Origin: a virus
IMG/VR virus record: IMGVR_UViG_3300025110_000141
Coordinates: 1-22,717 of that record
Length of the DNA stretch: 22,717 nt
Direction: 5' to 3' (one strand)
A program made the position numbers and the translations under genes. This document shows, in pieces, positions 7,405 to 14,419 of this stretch. The notes beneath the pieces were generated by a model. It ran no database searches. It was given only the letters and a program-made list of their open reading frames with translations, and was not told where the DNA came from. Position 1 is the first letter of the stretch, and the number at the start of each line of letters is the position of its first letter.

Positions 7405-7910
7405 TTAAAGAGACTTTATCAGAACTAGATTTTTATCACGGTAATGTAAAATTACCAAAAGGAATTTCTTTAGATATGGAATCTTTTAGAGCGGATATTT
7501 TATATTATAGTTCTACTGATAAACCTTTTCCAATGTCTAGAAATTTAGATATATTACATACGTACATAAGTGATTATTTTAATTTAAATTTTGTAAGACA
7601 TTTAATTATTAGAGACACGTTTGGTTTAATAATACAACCAAATGAACAAACTCCGACTATCGTAGAAGCAGACCCCATGGATTTAATAAATGCACCTGAT
7701 TATGTAATGCTCTATGGCGTTAAAGTTAAAGAAGAATCTTGTCCTGTGACTATAGAGTTTGATGATAAAAGACAGAAAAATAGATGGTATAAAAGAAAAT
7801 TAAAAACTAATTCATTTATGATATTCCCAAGCACTTTGACCTACAAAATAGAGAAGAATGAATCTAGTGACACAAATTATATCATGAAATGTACTTATGA
7901 ATCTAAATGA
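7401..7910 (+). CDS. Ligand-less DSBH-like protein, probable oxygenase-derived pseudoenzyme
   Basis: The ATG at 7401 overlaps the previous stop as ATGA and is preferred over an in-frame TTG at 7395, giving 169 residues. The second half has the strand pattern of its neighbours: LIIRDTFGLIIQP (68-80), DYVMLYGVKV (100-109), CPVTIEFDD, a basic KRQKNRWYKRK, then SFMIFPSTLTYKI (138-150) and a closing strand NYIMKCTYE. The FPS element matches the FPSxxxH motif of active members, but the expected distal His is Tyr148. At the proximal site TIVEADPMD offers no HxD/E. It therefore looks like a relative that cannot bind iron in the usual way, perhaps a partner or scaffold. Alternatively it could be another beta-sandwich protein. 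Confidence 0.6.
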   Translation: MIKETLSELDFYHGNVKLPKGISLDMESFRADILYYSSTDKPFPMSRNLDILHTYISDYFNLNFVRHLIIRDTFGLIIQPNEQTPTIVEADPMDLINAPDYVMLYGVKVKEESCPVTIEFDDKRQKNRWYKRKLKTNSFMIFPSTLTYKIEKNESSDTNYIMKCTYESK

Positions 7911-8547
7911 TTATTACTGGTATTTTGAATCAGCCATACCTGCTGAAGTTTGTGATAAGATTGTTAAAGCAGGTCTAGCTAAGCAAGAAGAAGAAGCTTT
8001 AACCGGTGGTCTGTCTCTTAGTAAAAAATTAAAATTAAAAAAGAAAGAATTATTAGATCTTAAAAAATTAAGAATTTCAAACGTATCTTGGCTAGATGAT
8101 AGATGGATATACGATGCTATACAACCATATATTCATAAAGCAAATAAAAGTGCCGGTTGGAATTTTGAATGGGATTACAGCGAAACTTGTCAGTTTACAA
8201 AATATAAAAAAGGCCAGCACTACGGCTGGCATTGTGATGCATGGCCAATGCCATATGGTGCAGGAAGTGAAGCAAATGATTTAAATAAAAATACAATAGG
8301 AAAAATTAGAAAGCTATCTGTTACAGTTAGTTTGTCGGACCCCAAAGATTATACAGGCGGCGAATTAGAATTTGATTTTAGAAATACTAATCCGGATAAA
8401 AAACATAATCGACAGACGTGTAAAGAGATACGACCTAAAGGAAGTGTTGTCGTATTTCCTAGTCATGTTTGGCATAGAGTTAAGCCAGTAACGAAAGGAG
8501 TAAGGTATAGTCTAGTAATTTGGAACCTAGGTTATCCTTTTAGATAA
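7897..8547 (+). CDS. 2OG-Fe(II) oxygenase, PiuC/PKHD-type prolyl-4-hydroxylase-like
   Basis: This 216-residue protein is the most classical oxygenase of the block. FTKYKKGQHYGWHCDAW carries the HxD dyad (H112, D114). RKLSVTVSLSDPKDYTGGEL (138-157) is the standard PKHD core. GSVVVFPSHVWHRVKPV supplies the distal H193, and GVRYSLVIWNLG carries R203 for 2-oxoglutarate. A lysine-rich insertion (about 42-58) precedes the core. Family members hydroxylate protein or small-molecule substrates; the phage substrate is unknown. The ATG at 7897 lies 14 bases inside the upstream gene with no clear ribosome-binding site, so translation is probably coupled to it. It ends in a TAATG junction with the next gene. 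Confidence 0.9.
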   Translation: MNLNDYYWYFESAIPAEVCDKIVKAGLAKQEEEALTGGLSLSKKLKLKKKELLDLKKLRISNVSWLDDRWIYDAIQPYIHKANKSAGWNFEWDYSETCQFTKYKKGQHYGWHCDAWPMPYGAGSEANDLNKNTIGKIRKLSVTVSLSDPKDYTGGELEFDFRNTNPDKKHNRQTCKEIRPKGSVVVFPSHVWHRVKPVTKGVRYSLVIWNLGYPFR

Positions 8548-9005
8548 TGGACTACCGACTAGAAAAAAATTTCTTACAGTTTAAAAAAGAATTAGACTTT
8601 AACAAACTAAGTAAACTAATGGCGGAGAATAATTTTCAAAGTAGGATTATGTCGACCCATCCTGAGAACTATTTATTGGACAGTATTTTTCAAATACGAA
8701 ATATTCAAGATGAAGTTTTCTTTACAGAAATGTTTAATCAAATGAATAATATGTTTAATAAAGACAATAGAAGAACAACTTTAGATCTATTTTTTTCTTT
8801 TGCTAGAGGTGCAAGAGGAGATAACCATAAGGACCAGGAATCTGTCAATATTTTAGGAGCGTATGGTAGGACAATGTATTTTATAAATAACAAAGAAATT
8901 GTATTAGAAAAAGGAGATAGGTTATTTATCAACAAAGGTGTAGAGCATAGAGCAATAGGTTTAACACCAAGAATAATTTTATCGTTTGGTATATTTGATG
9001 GCTGA
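8547..9005 (+). CDS. Small 2OG-Fe(II) oxygenase / cupin-like protein
   Basis: This 152-residue protein has a helical N-terminal half (about 1-75) and a compact beta core. FSFARGARGDNHKDQESV carries HxD (H94, D96). After the turn GAYGRTMYFINNKEIVLEKGDRL, NKGVEHRAIG supplies H134, and PRIILSFGI supplies R142. Spacing of about 40 residues between the HxD and the distal His, plus the GDRLFI turn, is cupin-like. It could equally be a minimal 2-oxoglutarate oxygenase; the context favours the latter. It begins at an ATG sharing one base with the previous stop and lacks a strong ribosome-binding site. Substrate unknown. Confidence 0.7.
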   Translation: MDYRLEKNFLQFKKELDFNKLSKLMAENNFQSRIMSTHPENYLLDSIFQIRNIQDEVFFTEMFNQMNNMFNKDNRRTTLDLFFSFARGARGDNHKDQESVNILGAYGRTMYFINNKEIVLEKGDRLFINKGVEHRAIGLTPRIILSFGIFDG

Positions 9006-9678
9006 TTTTAAAAAAGATAAATATGAAATAATTAAAAAAGCAATTCCAAAAGTCTTGTCGGAGTTTGCCTACAATTACATGTTGATCAAAAAACAAGTAG
9101 CGGCGACGATGTTTTATAGTAATTTTTTACACAAGGACCAAACTGAATGGGGGACTTTTAGAGACCCACAAGTGCCTAATACTTTTTCTATCTATGGTGA
9201 TCCAGCCATGGAAGCTTTGTTATTAAAAACCCAACCTGTTATTGAGAAATCTATAAACGATAAACTATTACCGACTTACTCTTACGCAAGAGTTTATAAA
9301 AAAGGCGATATACTACAAAGACACAAAGATAGAATAAGCTGTGAGATATCAGCTACTATGAATCTTGGTGGAGATCTTTGGCCTATCTATTTAAATCCTG
9401 ATCCAAAAGCAGGATACGTACATGGTAAACCAAGAGGCATACATAAAATTCAAACGTACCAACCATCAACAAATAAAAAAGAAATTAAAGTTAATTTAAA
9501 ACCAGGAGACATGCTTCTTTATTCAGGCTGTGATCTGGAGCATTGGAGAGAACCTTTTGAAGGTAGAGATTGTGCACAAGTCTTTCTACATTATAATAGA
9601 TCAAGCCTTGGGGAGAAAAACATATTTGATAATAGAAAACATTTAGGATTACCAGTTGACTTCAAAAACAAAGTATAA
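8998..9678 (+). CDS. 2OG-Fe(II) oxygenase, marine-phage type (CEISATxNLGG)
   Basis: I place the start at the ATG at 8998, 8 bases inside the upstream gene, and not at the TTG at 8986; this gives 226 residues. Features in order are YARVYKKGDILQRHKDRISC with HxD (H109, D111), EISATMNLGGDLWPIYL (116-132) and LKPGDMLLYSGCDLEHWREP with distal H182. GRDCAQVFLHYN closes the core. A substrate-facing insert (about 133-162) separates the strands. This arrangement is one I remember from many marine cyanophage and pelagiphage genomes, usually annotated only as 2OG-Fe(II) oxygenase. The 2-oxoglutarate-binding basic residue is less obvious than in the neighbours; R190 near the end of the core is one candidate. 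Substrate unknown. Confidence 0.85.
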   Translation: MADFKKDKYEIIKKAIPKVLSEFAYNYMLIKKQVAATMFYSNFLHKDQTEWGTFRDPQVPNTFSIYGDPAMEALLLKTQPVIEKSINDKLLPTYSYARVYKKGDILQRHKDRISCEISATMNLGGDLWPIYLNPDPKAGYVHGKPRGIHKIQTYQPSTNKKEIKVNLKPGDMLLYSGCDLEHWREPFEGRDCAQVFLHYNRSSLGEKNIFDNRKHLGLPVDFKNKV

Positions 9679-10183
9679 AGTAATAGATAATTTTTTAGAT
9701 GAGGACACTTATAATAAGTTCTCAGCGTATCTTAAGTCAGAAACAGTACCTTGGTATTTTAGAAGTATTGACACTACTATGGGCGATACTAAAAACAAAA
9801 ATGGTTTCTTTTCTTTTTGTTTTTACAACGACCATGCACCTAATCATGATTCATTCTATGAGTTTATGCCACCTTTTATTAAACAATTAAAAGCAGAGGC
9901 CTTAATACAAATTAGGGCCAATTTAACTTTTAGAGATATCGATGCCAGAGAATCTGCTTTTCACAATGACTATTTATATAAAAACTCTGTAACAGGAATA
10001 TTTTATCTAACCACTTGTAATGCAAAGACTGTTCTTGATTTACCTGGTGTCAATAAATCTGTGGAAAGTGTGGAGAATAGAATGTTGTTATTCCCTACAA
10101 AAATAAAACATAATGTTTTATATCAAACCGATGTCCACAAAAGGTATGTGGTTAATTTTAATTTTTTTAGTGGCCAATGGTAA
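9656..10183 (+). CDS. 2OG-Fe(II) oxygenase, TTG start
   Basis: No ATG exists in the first 40 codons. The TTG at 9656 has AGGA at 9645-9648, 7 bases upstream, and preserves the conserved-looking opening KYKVIDNFLDEDTYNKF, so TTG is the likely start (175 residues), 23 bases inside the upstream gene. Residues about 85-107 (IQIRANLTFRD ... SAFHNDY) carry HxD (H103, D105). A strand VTGIFYLTT follows, then RMLLFPTKIKHNVL with H152 and KRYVVNFNF with R163. All three metal ligands and the 2-oxoglutarate Arg are therefore readable. The NDY and FYLTT elements are familiar from marine phage oxygenases. Substrate unknown. Confidence 0.85.
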   Translation: MTSKTKYKVIDNFLDEDTYNKFSAYLKSETVPWYFRSIDTTMGDTKNKNGFFSFCFYNDHAPNHDSFYEFMPPFIKQLKAEALIQIRANLTFRDIDARESAFHNDYLYKNSVTGIFYLTTCNAKTVLDLPGVNKSVESVENRMLLFPTKIKHNVLYQTDVHKRYVVNFNFFSGQW

Positions 10184-10503
10184 AAGATTTTACAAAACTT
10201 TTAAAGAATAAAAATTATCCAAAACGTAAATGTAGCTGGCATGTCGAAGGCATATTACATAAGAAAACAAATAAATCTTACAAGTTTGATCTATCTCCTA
10301 TTAGAAAATTTACAGATGGGTCTGAAGGTAAAGAGGGGTTCTTCAAAACAAAAGCAGATAAAACAGTATTTGATTTTAATAAACAATGGGTTATATTAGA
10401 TAACGAAGAGTTACATGAGTTTCTAAAAGAGAGAAATATTAAAGACATAGCGCTAGAAGAATTAATTAAAACACTAACATGGAACATAATAATAAATAAA
10501 TGA
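10177..10503 (+). CDS. Unknown small basic protein within the oxygenase block
   Basis: This 108-residue protein is Lys-rich, particularly in the first half (VKDFTKLLKNKNYPKRKCSW). It has a single CSWHVEG segment, a middle with alternating charged and aromatic residues (SYKFDLSPIRKF, GFFKTKADKTVFDF), and a C-terminal helix-like segment (NEELHEFLKERNIKDIALEE). I see no HxD/E dyad, no FPS-H element and no other recognised motif, so it differs from its neighbours. It overlaps the upstream gene by 7 bases and the downstream gene by an ATGA, so it is fully built into the translational chain. It could be a partner, a substrate or a small nucleic-acid-binding protein; none of these can be supported further. 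Confidence 0.6.
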   Translation: MVKDFTKLLKNKNYPKRKCSWHVEGILHKKTNKSYKFDLSPIRKFTDGSEGKEGFFKTKADKTVFDFNKQWVILDNEELHEFLKERNIKDIALEELIKTLTWNIIINK

Positions 10504-11177
10504 ACTGGCCTTTAATAGTTGCAGATGATTTTTATAGAGACATTGATCTTTTAAAACAATTTTGTGAGAAACAAAACTATGCTGCCGGTTTAAATTTTCC
10601 AGGATTTAGAACAGATCCTGTGCATGAAATAAACAATAACTTGTTTCAAGAAATTGCACTTAAAACTTTAGCAGTATTATATCCAGACAACTACAGAAAC
10701 TTATCTTTTGAAGCAACGTCGTACATACAACGTGTTCCACCAAACTTAGTAGATGGGTGGGTCCACTCTGATTCAGATAGTCAAATAACTTCTATTTTAT
10801 ATTTAAATAAAAATATAAATGCAGGAACTTCTTTGTTTAGACCGGTCGTACCTTCTCCGGATATAAATAGTTTTTCTTTTGATAAAAGATCATATTATCA
10901 AAGAGTGAACAATCTTGATAAACTAACTAAGAAAGAAGATGAAATTTTTACAAAAATAAGAACTGAGAATAATGATCAGTTTAGAAAAACTTGTTTTATT
11001 AATTCAGAATACAATAGATGTATTATGTTTGACGCTGTTGAATATCATGCAGCAGAAAACTTTTACTCTGATACTAACGAAGATAGATATACTTACATTA
11101 CTTTTTGGCATCAGTTGTGGGACAAAGGTAAACAACTAAACCCACACCTTACTACCTCAAGAAGAGTTATACCTTAA
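10500..11177 (+). CDS. 2OG-Fe(II) oxygenase, DUF6445-like
   Basis: This 225-residue protein starts at an ATG overlapping the previous stop as ATGA. Features in order are an N-terminal VADDFYRDIDLLKQF, then SYIQRVPPNLVDGWVHSDSD with HxD (H89, D91), TSILYLNKN and AGTSLFRP (98-114). A long charged insert with helix character (about 120-165) follows. The distal half has EYNRCIMFDAVEYHAAENF with H183, and DRYTYITFWH with R196. The W-(V/I)-H-x-D, ILYLN and GT-LF sequence is the pattern I associate with the DUF6445 branch of the Fe/2OG superfamily, common in marine phages and alphaproteobacteria. The substrate is not known for this branch. Confidence 0.85.
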   Translation: MNWPLIVADDFYRDIDLLKQFCEKQNYAAGLNFPGFRTDPVHEINNNLFQEIALKTLAVLYPDNYRNLSFEATSYIQRVPPNLVDGWVHSDSDSQITSILYLNKNINAGTSLFRPVVPSPDINSFSFDKRSYYQRVNNLDKLTKKEDEIFTKIRTENNDQFRKTCFINSEYNRCIMFDAVEYHAAENFYSDTNEDRYTYITFWHQLWDKGKQLNPHLTTSRRVIP

Positions 11178-11713
11178 TGGATAACTTCATACATGAGTCA
11201 ACAATAAATAAAACTGTTTGTGAAGACATACTTAAATATTATTTAGATAATCAAGACAAGCATTTAAAACCAGACTTTGACGAAGAAGTAAAAACATCAA
11301 CCGAGATACCTATTTCAGTAAACAATAATATGTATCCTTTCAATGAATATAAAACAGGGTTACAGAAATGCATAAATGAATACAGAGAAAAATATCCAGA
11401 AGTAGATACTCTATTAGAAAAATGGAGTTTAGTTGAAGACTATAATATTCAATACTACAAACCAGGTCAGGGATTTAAAAAGGTACACTGCGAAAGGGGT
11501 TGTGCAGAGGCATCAAAAAGAGTTCTAGTCTTTATGACCTATCTTTCTACTTTAGATAATGCAGGAACCATTTGGCCAAAACAAAAATTTAAATCTGAAT
11601 GTGTTCTTGGTAACACTATAATATGGCCTACAGATTGGACTTACTCCCACGTAGGAGTCGTAAATGAATATAAAGATAAATGTATTGTAACAGGATGGTA
11701 TAGTTTTGAATAA
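11177..11713 (+). CDS. 2OG-Fe(II) oxygenase (HxE type)
   Basis: This 178-residue protein begins at a TAATG junction. DYNIQYYKPGQGFKKVHCE carries an HxE dyad (H104, E106), followed by RVLVFMTYLSTLDNAGTIWP (115-134). VLGNTIIWPTDWTYSHVGVV supplies the distal H158, and the closing strand DKCIVTGWYSFE carries K168 where the 2-oxoglutarate-binding basic residue is expected. This overall pattern (HxE, YL-D/N, GTxW/F, WP-WTH-H-G, K-I-TGW) is well known from cyanophage and marine phage oxygenases. It differs from the neighbours by Glu in place of Asp and by Lys in place of Arg, both accepted variants in the superfamily. Substrate unknown. Confidence 0.85.
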   Translation: MDNFIHESTINKTVCEDILKYYLDNQDKHLKPDFDEEVKTSTEIPISVNNNMYPFNEYKTGLQKCINEYREKYPEVDTLLEKWSLVEDYNIQYYKPGQGFKKVHCERGCAEASKRVLVFMTYLSTLDNAGTIWPKQKFKSECVLGNTIIWPTDWTYSHVGVVNEYKDKCIVTGWYSFE

Positions 11714-12224
11714 GATAAAGAGAATAGACAGTTATTATATTGTAACACGGATCAAAGAACATAAAGAAATTAAAAATAAACTCCTTAATCTAATTAGTCA
11801 AATACCCAGAAACAGCTATGAGAACATTACCCACACTGATTGGAGCTTACCTAAAGATTATAAGAGAGAATATTTAGATTATTTTTACACGATAATAAAA
11901 CCCTATATAGATGACATGAGAGATCTCCTTAAGGAGAAGACTTGTGAGATTCAAAACGGTTGGTTTCAACAGTATTACCAAAACGACTTTCATCAATGGC
12001 ACAGGCACGCTAAGACAAATTTTGCAAATGTGTATTATCTTGAACTGCCGGATAAGAAAATGACAACAAAAATTAGACCTATTTTAAATGGTAAAAAGGT
12101 ACAAAATTTCGTAGCTAAAGAGGGAGACCTAGTAACTTTTCCTGCCATGATGCAGCACACGTCTGAAAAATCTAGTAGCAATTTGAGAAAAACTATTATA
12201 TCATTTAATAGCGATTTTTACTGA
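11706..12224 (+). CDS. 2OG-Fe(II) oxygenase family protein (HxH type), TTG start
   Basis: The frame has no ATG until codon 71, well inside the protein. The TTG at 11706, 10 bases after an AGGA at 11692-11695 and 8 bases inside the upstream gene, is the likely start (172 residues). A basic helical N-terminus is followed by WFQQYYQNDFHQWHRHAKTN (H96, H99, H101) and ANVYYLELPD (107-116). EGDLVTFPAMMQHTSEK then gives the distal H151, and RKTIISFN gives R161. The FHxWHxH cluster resembles a phage oxygenase group with an HxH proximal motif; which pair binds iron is not decidable from sequence. It is the last gene of the block. Confidence 0.78.
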   Translation: MNKIKRIDSYYIVTRIKEHKEIKNKLLNLISQIPRNSYENITHTDWSLPKDYKREYLDYFYTIIKPYIDDMRDLLKEKTCEIQNGWFQQYYQNDFHQWHRHAKTNFANVYYLELPDKKMTTKIRPILNGKKVQNFVAKEGDLVTFPAMMQHTSEKSSSNLRKTIISFNSDFY

Positions 12225-12241
12225 AAATTTACAGAGGTTAT

Positions 12242-14419
12242 ATGCTACAGAAACTAGGATTTTTACCCGGATTTAACAAACAAGTCACCGAAACTGGGGC
12301 CGAAGGCCAATGGTTTGATGGAGATAATGTACGGTTTAGATATGGATCACCTGAAAAAATAGGTGGTTGGAGTCAATTAGGACAGGATAAACTTACCGGT
12401 GCGGCAAGAGCAATACATCAATTTGAGAACAAAGACAGTGTTAAATATTCTGCTATAGGTACAAACAAAATTTTATATGTATATGTCGGTGGTCAATATT
12501 ACGATATCCACCCTATTAGAACAACTTTAACTGGAGCCAGCTTTTCAAGTGACGCTTCAACTCCCACAGTTACAGTAACATGTACCGGGGACCATGGATT
12601 ACTAGAAGGCGATATTGTTTTATTTGACAGTGTATCAGGGTTAAGTGGATCTACATTTACCGACGCATCATTTGAAGACATAAAATTTATGGTTGCTTCA
12701 ATTCCTACTTCAACTACTTTTACTATTACAATGGCAGCTGTAGAATCAGGAACTCCTTTATCTACTGATGGATCAGCTTCTGTTTTGTGTTATTACAATG
12801 TTGGTCCTTCTCAACAACTAGGTGGCTTTGGATTTGGAGCAGGTAACTTTGGGGGTCAAACTAGCGGAGCAGCAACTACAACACTAGCTTCTGGTATTAA
12901 TGATACAGTAACTAATATTCCTTTAACCAGCTCTTCTGCTTTTCCGGCATCTGGAGAAATTAGAATTGGGTCAGAGGACATAAGCTATACAGCTAATAAT
13001 ACTTCTACAAATATTTTAAGTGGAGGTGCAAGAGAAGTTAATGGTACAACCAAAGCATCACATAGTGGGGGAGCTACAGTTACAAATATTTCTGAATACG
13101 TTGCATGGGGAGAATCCTCAACAGCACAAGATTTTACTATTGATCCTGGACTATGGGTTTTAGATAACTATGGTCAAAAGTTAATAGCACTTATTTACAA
13201 CGGCCCTTGTTTTGAATGGGATGGGTCTCCAACAAATGCGGTTAATAGTAGGGCAACTCTTTTACCAAACGCCCCAACAGCATCGCGTCATGTGTTGGTA
13301 TCTACACCTGATAGACACTTAGTATTTTTTGGAACAGAAACAACAGTAGGAACTAAAACTACACAAGATGATATGTTTATTAGATTCTCTGATCAAGAAA
13401 ATATTGATGGTACAGATTCATATACAGTAACTGCAGAAAATACCGCAGGTACACAAAGACTGGCCGACGGATCAAGAATCATGGGAGCTATCAAAGGTAG
13501 AGATGCTATTTATGTGTGGACTGATACAGCATTATTTTTGATGCAATTTGTTGGTGCACCTTTTACTTTTTCTTTTCAACAAGTAGGTACAAACTGTGGA
13601 TTAATAGGCAAGAATGCTTGTATTGAAGTAGACGGTAAAGCTTATTGGATGTCAGAGAATGGTTTCTTTACTTATGATGGACAATTAAACTCACTACCTT
13701 GTTTAGTAGAAGATTTTGTATACGATGATATTAATACTACATCAAGAGATTTAATTAATGCGGGTCTTAATAATTTATTTGGTGAAGTCTCTTGGTTTTA
13801 TTGTAGTTCAGCATCTGATGCGGTTGATAAAGTAGTTACCTTTAACTACTTAGATTCATCTGTTAAAAGAACTATTTGGACAACCGGAACATTAGCTAGA
13901 ACAGCATGGGAAGATTCTGCGTTGTTTGATAGACCCCACGCAACATACTATAATTCTTCTGATGATGCATCGTACGATGTTGTTGGTAACACGGACGGAA
14001 GTACAATATACTATAATCAGGAAACAGGGACCGATCAAGTTAACGCTGGTGGGGCTGTTACAGCTGTAATAGCAAGCATATCTTCAGGTGATTTTGATAT
14101 CACTCAAAAAAGAAGTACCAGTGGGGCGACTGTAGGTATGCCCGATCTTAGAGGGGACGGTGAATTTATTATGAGAATAAGTAGATTTATACCAGATTTT
14201 ATAGACCAAACAGGAACGACTGCGATCAAATTTAAAACAAGAATATATCCAAATAGCGCACAGGTTACAAATAGTTTTACTTGTACCTCTTCTACAACTA
14301 AAAAAGATGTAAGAGTAAGAGCTAGACAAATTGCGTTAGAAGTTGCAAACACGGGAGCAAATGAGAATTGGAAATTAGGAACATTTAGACTAGACATACA
14401 CCCAGGAGGAAGAAGATAA
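12242..14419 (+). CDS. Tail nozzle-like / P22 gp10-type tail stabilisation protein
   Basis: This 725-residue protein begins at an ATG after AGAGG. Its opening, GFLPGFNKQVTETGAEGQWFDGDNVRFRYG (in two parts, 6-35), is the hallmark start of a large beta-propeller-like tail protein found in many short-tailed phages. The central region includes the extra module at 212-282, then WVLDNYGQKLIAL, the FEWDG element, HVLVSTPDRHLVFFG and FIRFSDQENIDG. The C-terminal third has YWMSENGFFTYDG and ends in DVRVRARQIALEV plus WKLGTFRLDIHPGGRR, a typical closing segment. The nozzle seals the DNA channel and binds beneath the adaptor. An adaptor-like protein is encoded at 1177-1926, so the pair points to a podovirus-type tail. 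Identification is from memory of family patterns. Confidence 0.7.
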   Translation: MLQKLGFLPGFNKQVTETGAEGQWFDGDNVRFRYGSPEKIGGWSQLGQDKLTGAARAIHQFENKDSVKYSAIGTNKILYVYVGGQYYDIHPIRTTLTGASFSSDASTPTVTVTCTGDHGLLEGDIVLFDSVSGLSGSTFTDASFEDIKFMVASIPTSTTFTITMAAVESGTPLSTDGSASVLCYYNVGPSQQLGGFGFGAGNFGGQTSGAATTTLASGINDTVTNIPLTSSSAFPASGEIRIGSEDISYTANNTSTNILSGGAREVNGTTKASHSGGATVTNISEYVAWGESSTAQDFTIDPGLWVLDNYGQKLIALIYNGPCFEWDGSPTNAVNSRATLLPNAPTASRHVLVSTPDRHLVFFGTETTVGTKTTQDDMFIRFSDQENIDGTDSYTVTAENTAGTQRLADGSRIMGAIKGRDAIYVWTDTALFLMQFVGAPFTFSFQQVGTNCGLIGKNACIEVDGKAYWMSENGFFTYDGQLNSLPCLVEDFVYDDINTTSRDLINAGLNNLFGEVSWFYCSSASDAVDKVVTFNYLDSSVKRTIWTTGTLARTAWEDSALFDRPHATYYNSSDDASYDVVGNTDGSTIYYNQETGTDQVNAGGAVTAVIASISSGDFDITQKRSTSGATVGMPDLRGDGEFIMRISRFIPDFIDQTGTTAIKFKTRIYPNSAQVTNSFTCTSSTTKKDVRVRARQIALEVANTGANENWKLGTFRLDIHPGGRR
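12875..13087 (+). other. Beta-rich module shared with the 335-1174 protein (copy 2)
   Basis: This covers residues about 212-282 of the nozzle-like protein. TTLASGINDTVTNIPL, FPASGEIRIGSEDISYT, ILSGGAREVNGTT and SHSGGATV parallel the landmarks of the copy at 704-991. Most homologous tail proteins remembered from other phages do not need this module, so it is probably a mobile decoration domain. Confidence 0.55.

Larger units (their letters stand above)
6238..12224 (+). other. Oxygenase block: ten DSBH-fold genes and one unknown, inserted in the structural operon
   Basis: Eleven short genes overlap or nearly touch. Nine have readable 2-oxoglutarate/Fe(II) oxygenase motifs, one has the fold signature without ligands, and one is unrecognised. 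Only the first gene has a strong ribosome-binding site (AAGAGG at 6226-6231). Most others start inside the preceding gene with weak or no site, so translation is probably coupled. Structural genes flank both sides: the fibre genes upstream and the nozzle-like gene at 12242 downstream. No integrase, transposase or flanking repeat is visible. Confidence 0.8.

Noticed and set aside
6238-12224. The oxygenase block as a transposon or integron-like element
   Set aside because: No terminal repeats, recombinase gene or attachment-like repeats are visible at either edge.
6238-12224. The oxygenases as TET/JBP-type DNA base dioxygenases
   Set aside because: Motif spacing and flanking elements fit PKHD, TIGR02466-like and DUF6445-like branches better, and no base-modification partner is seen. 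It cannot be excluded without structure-based comparison.
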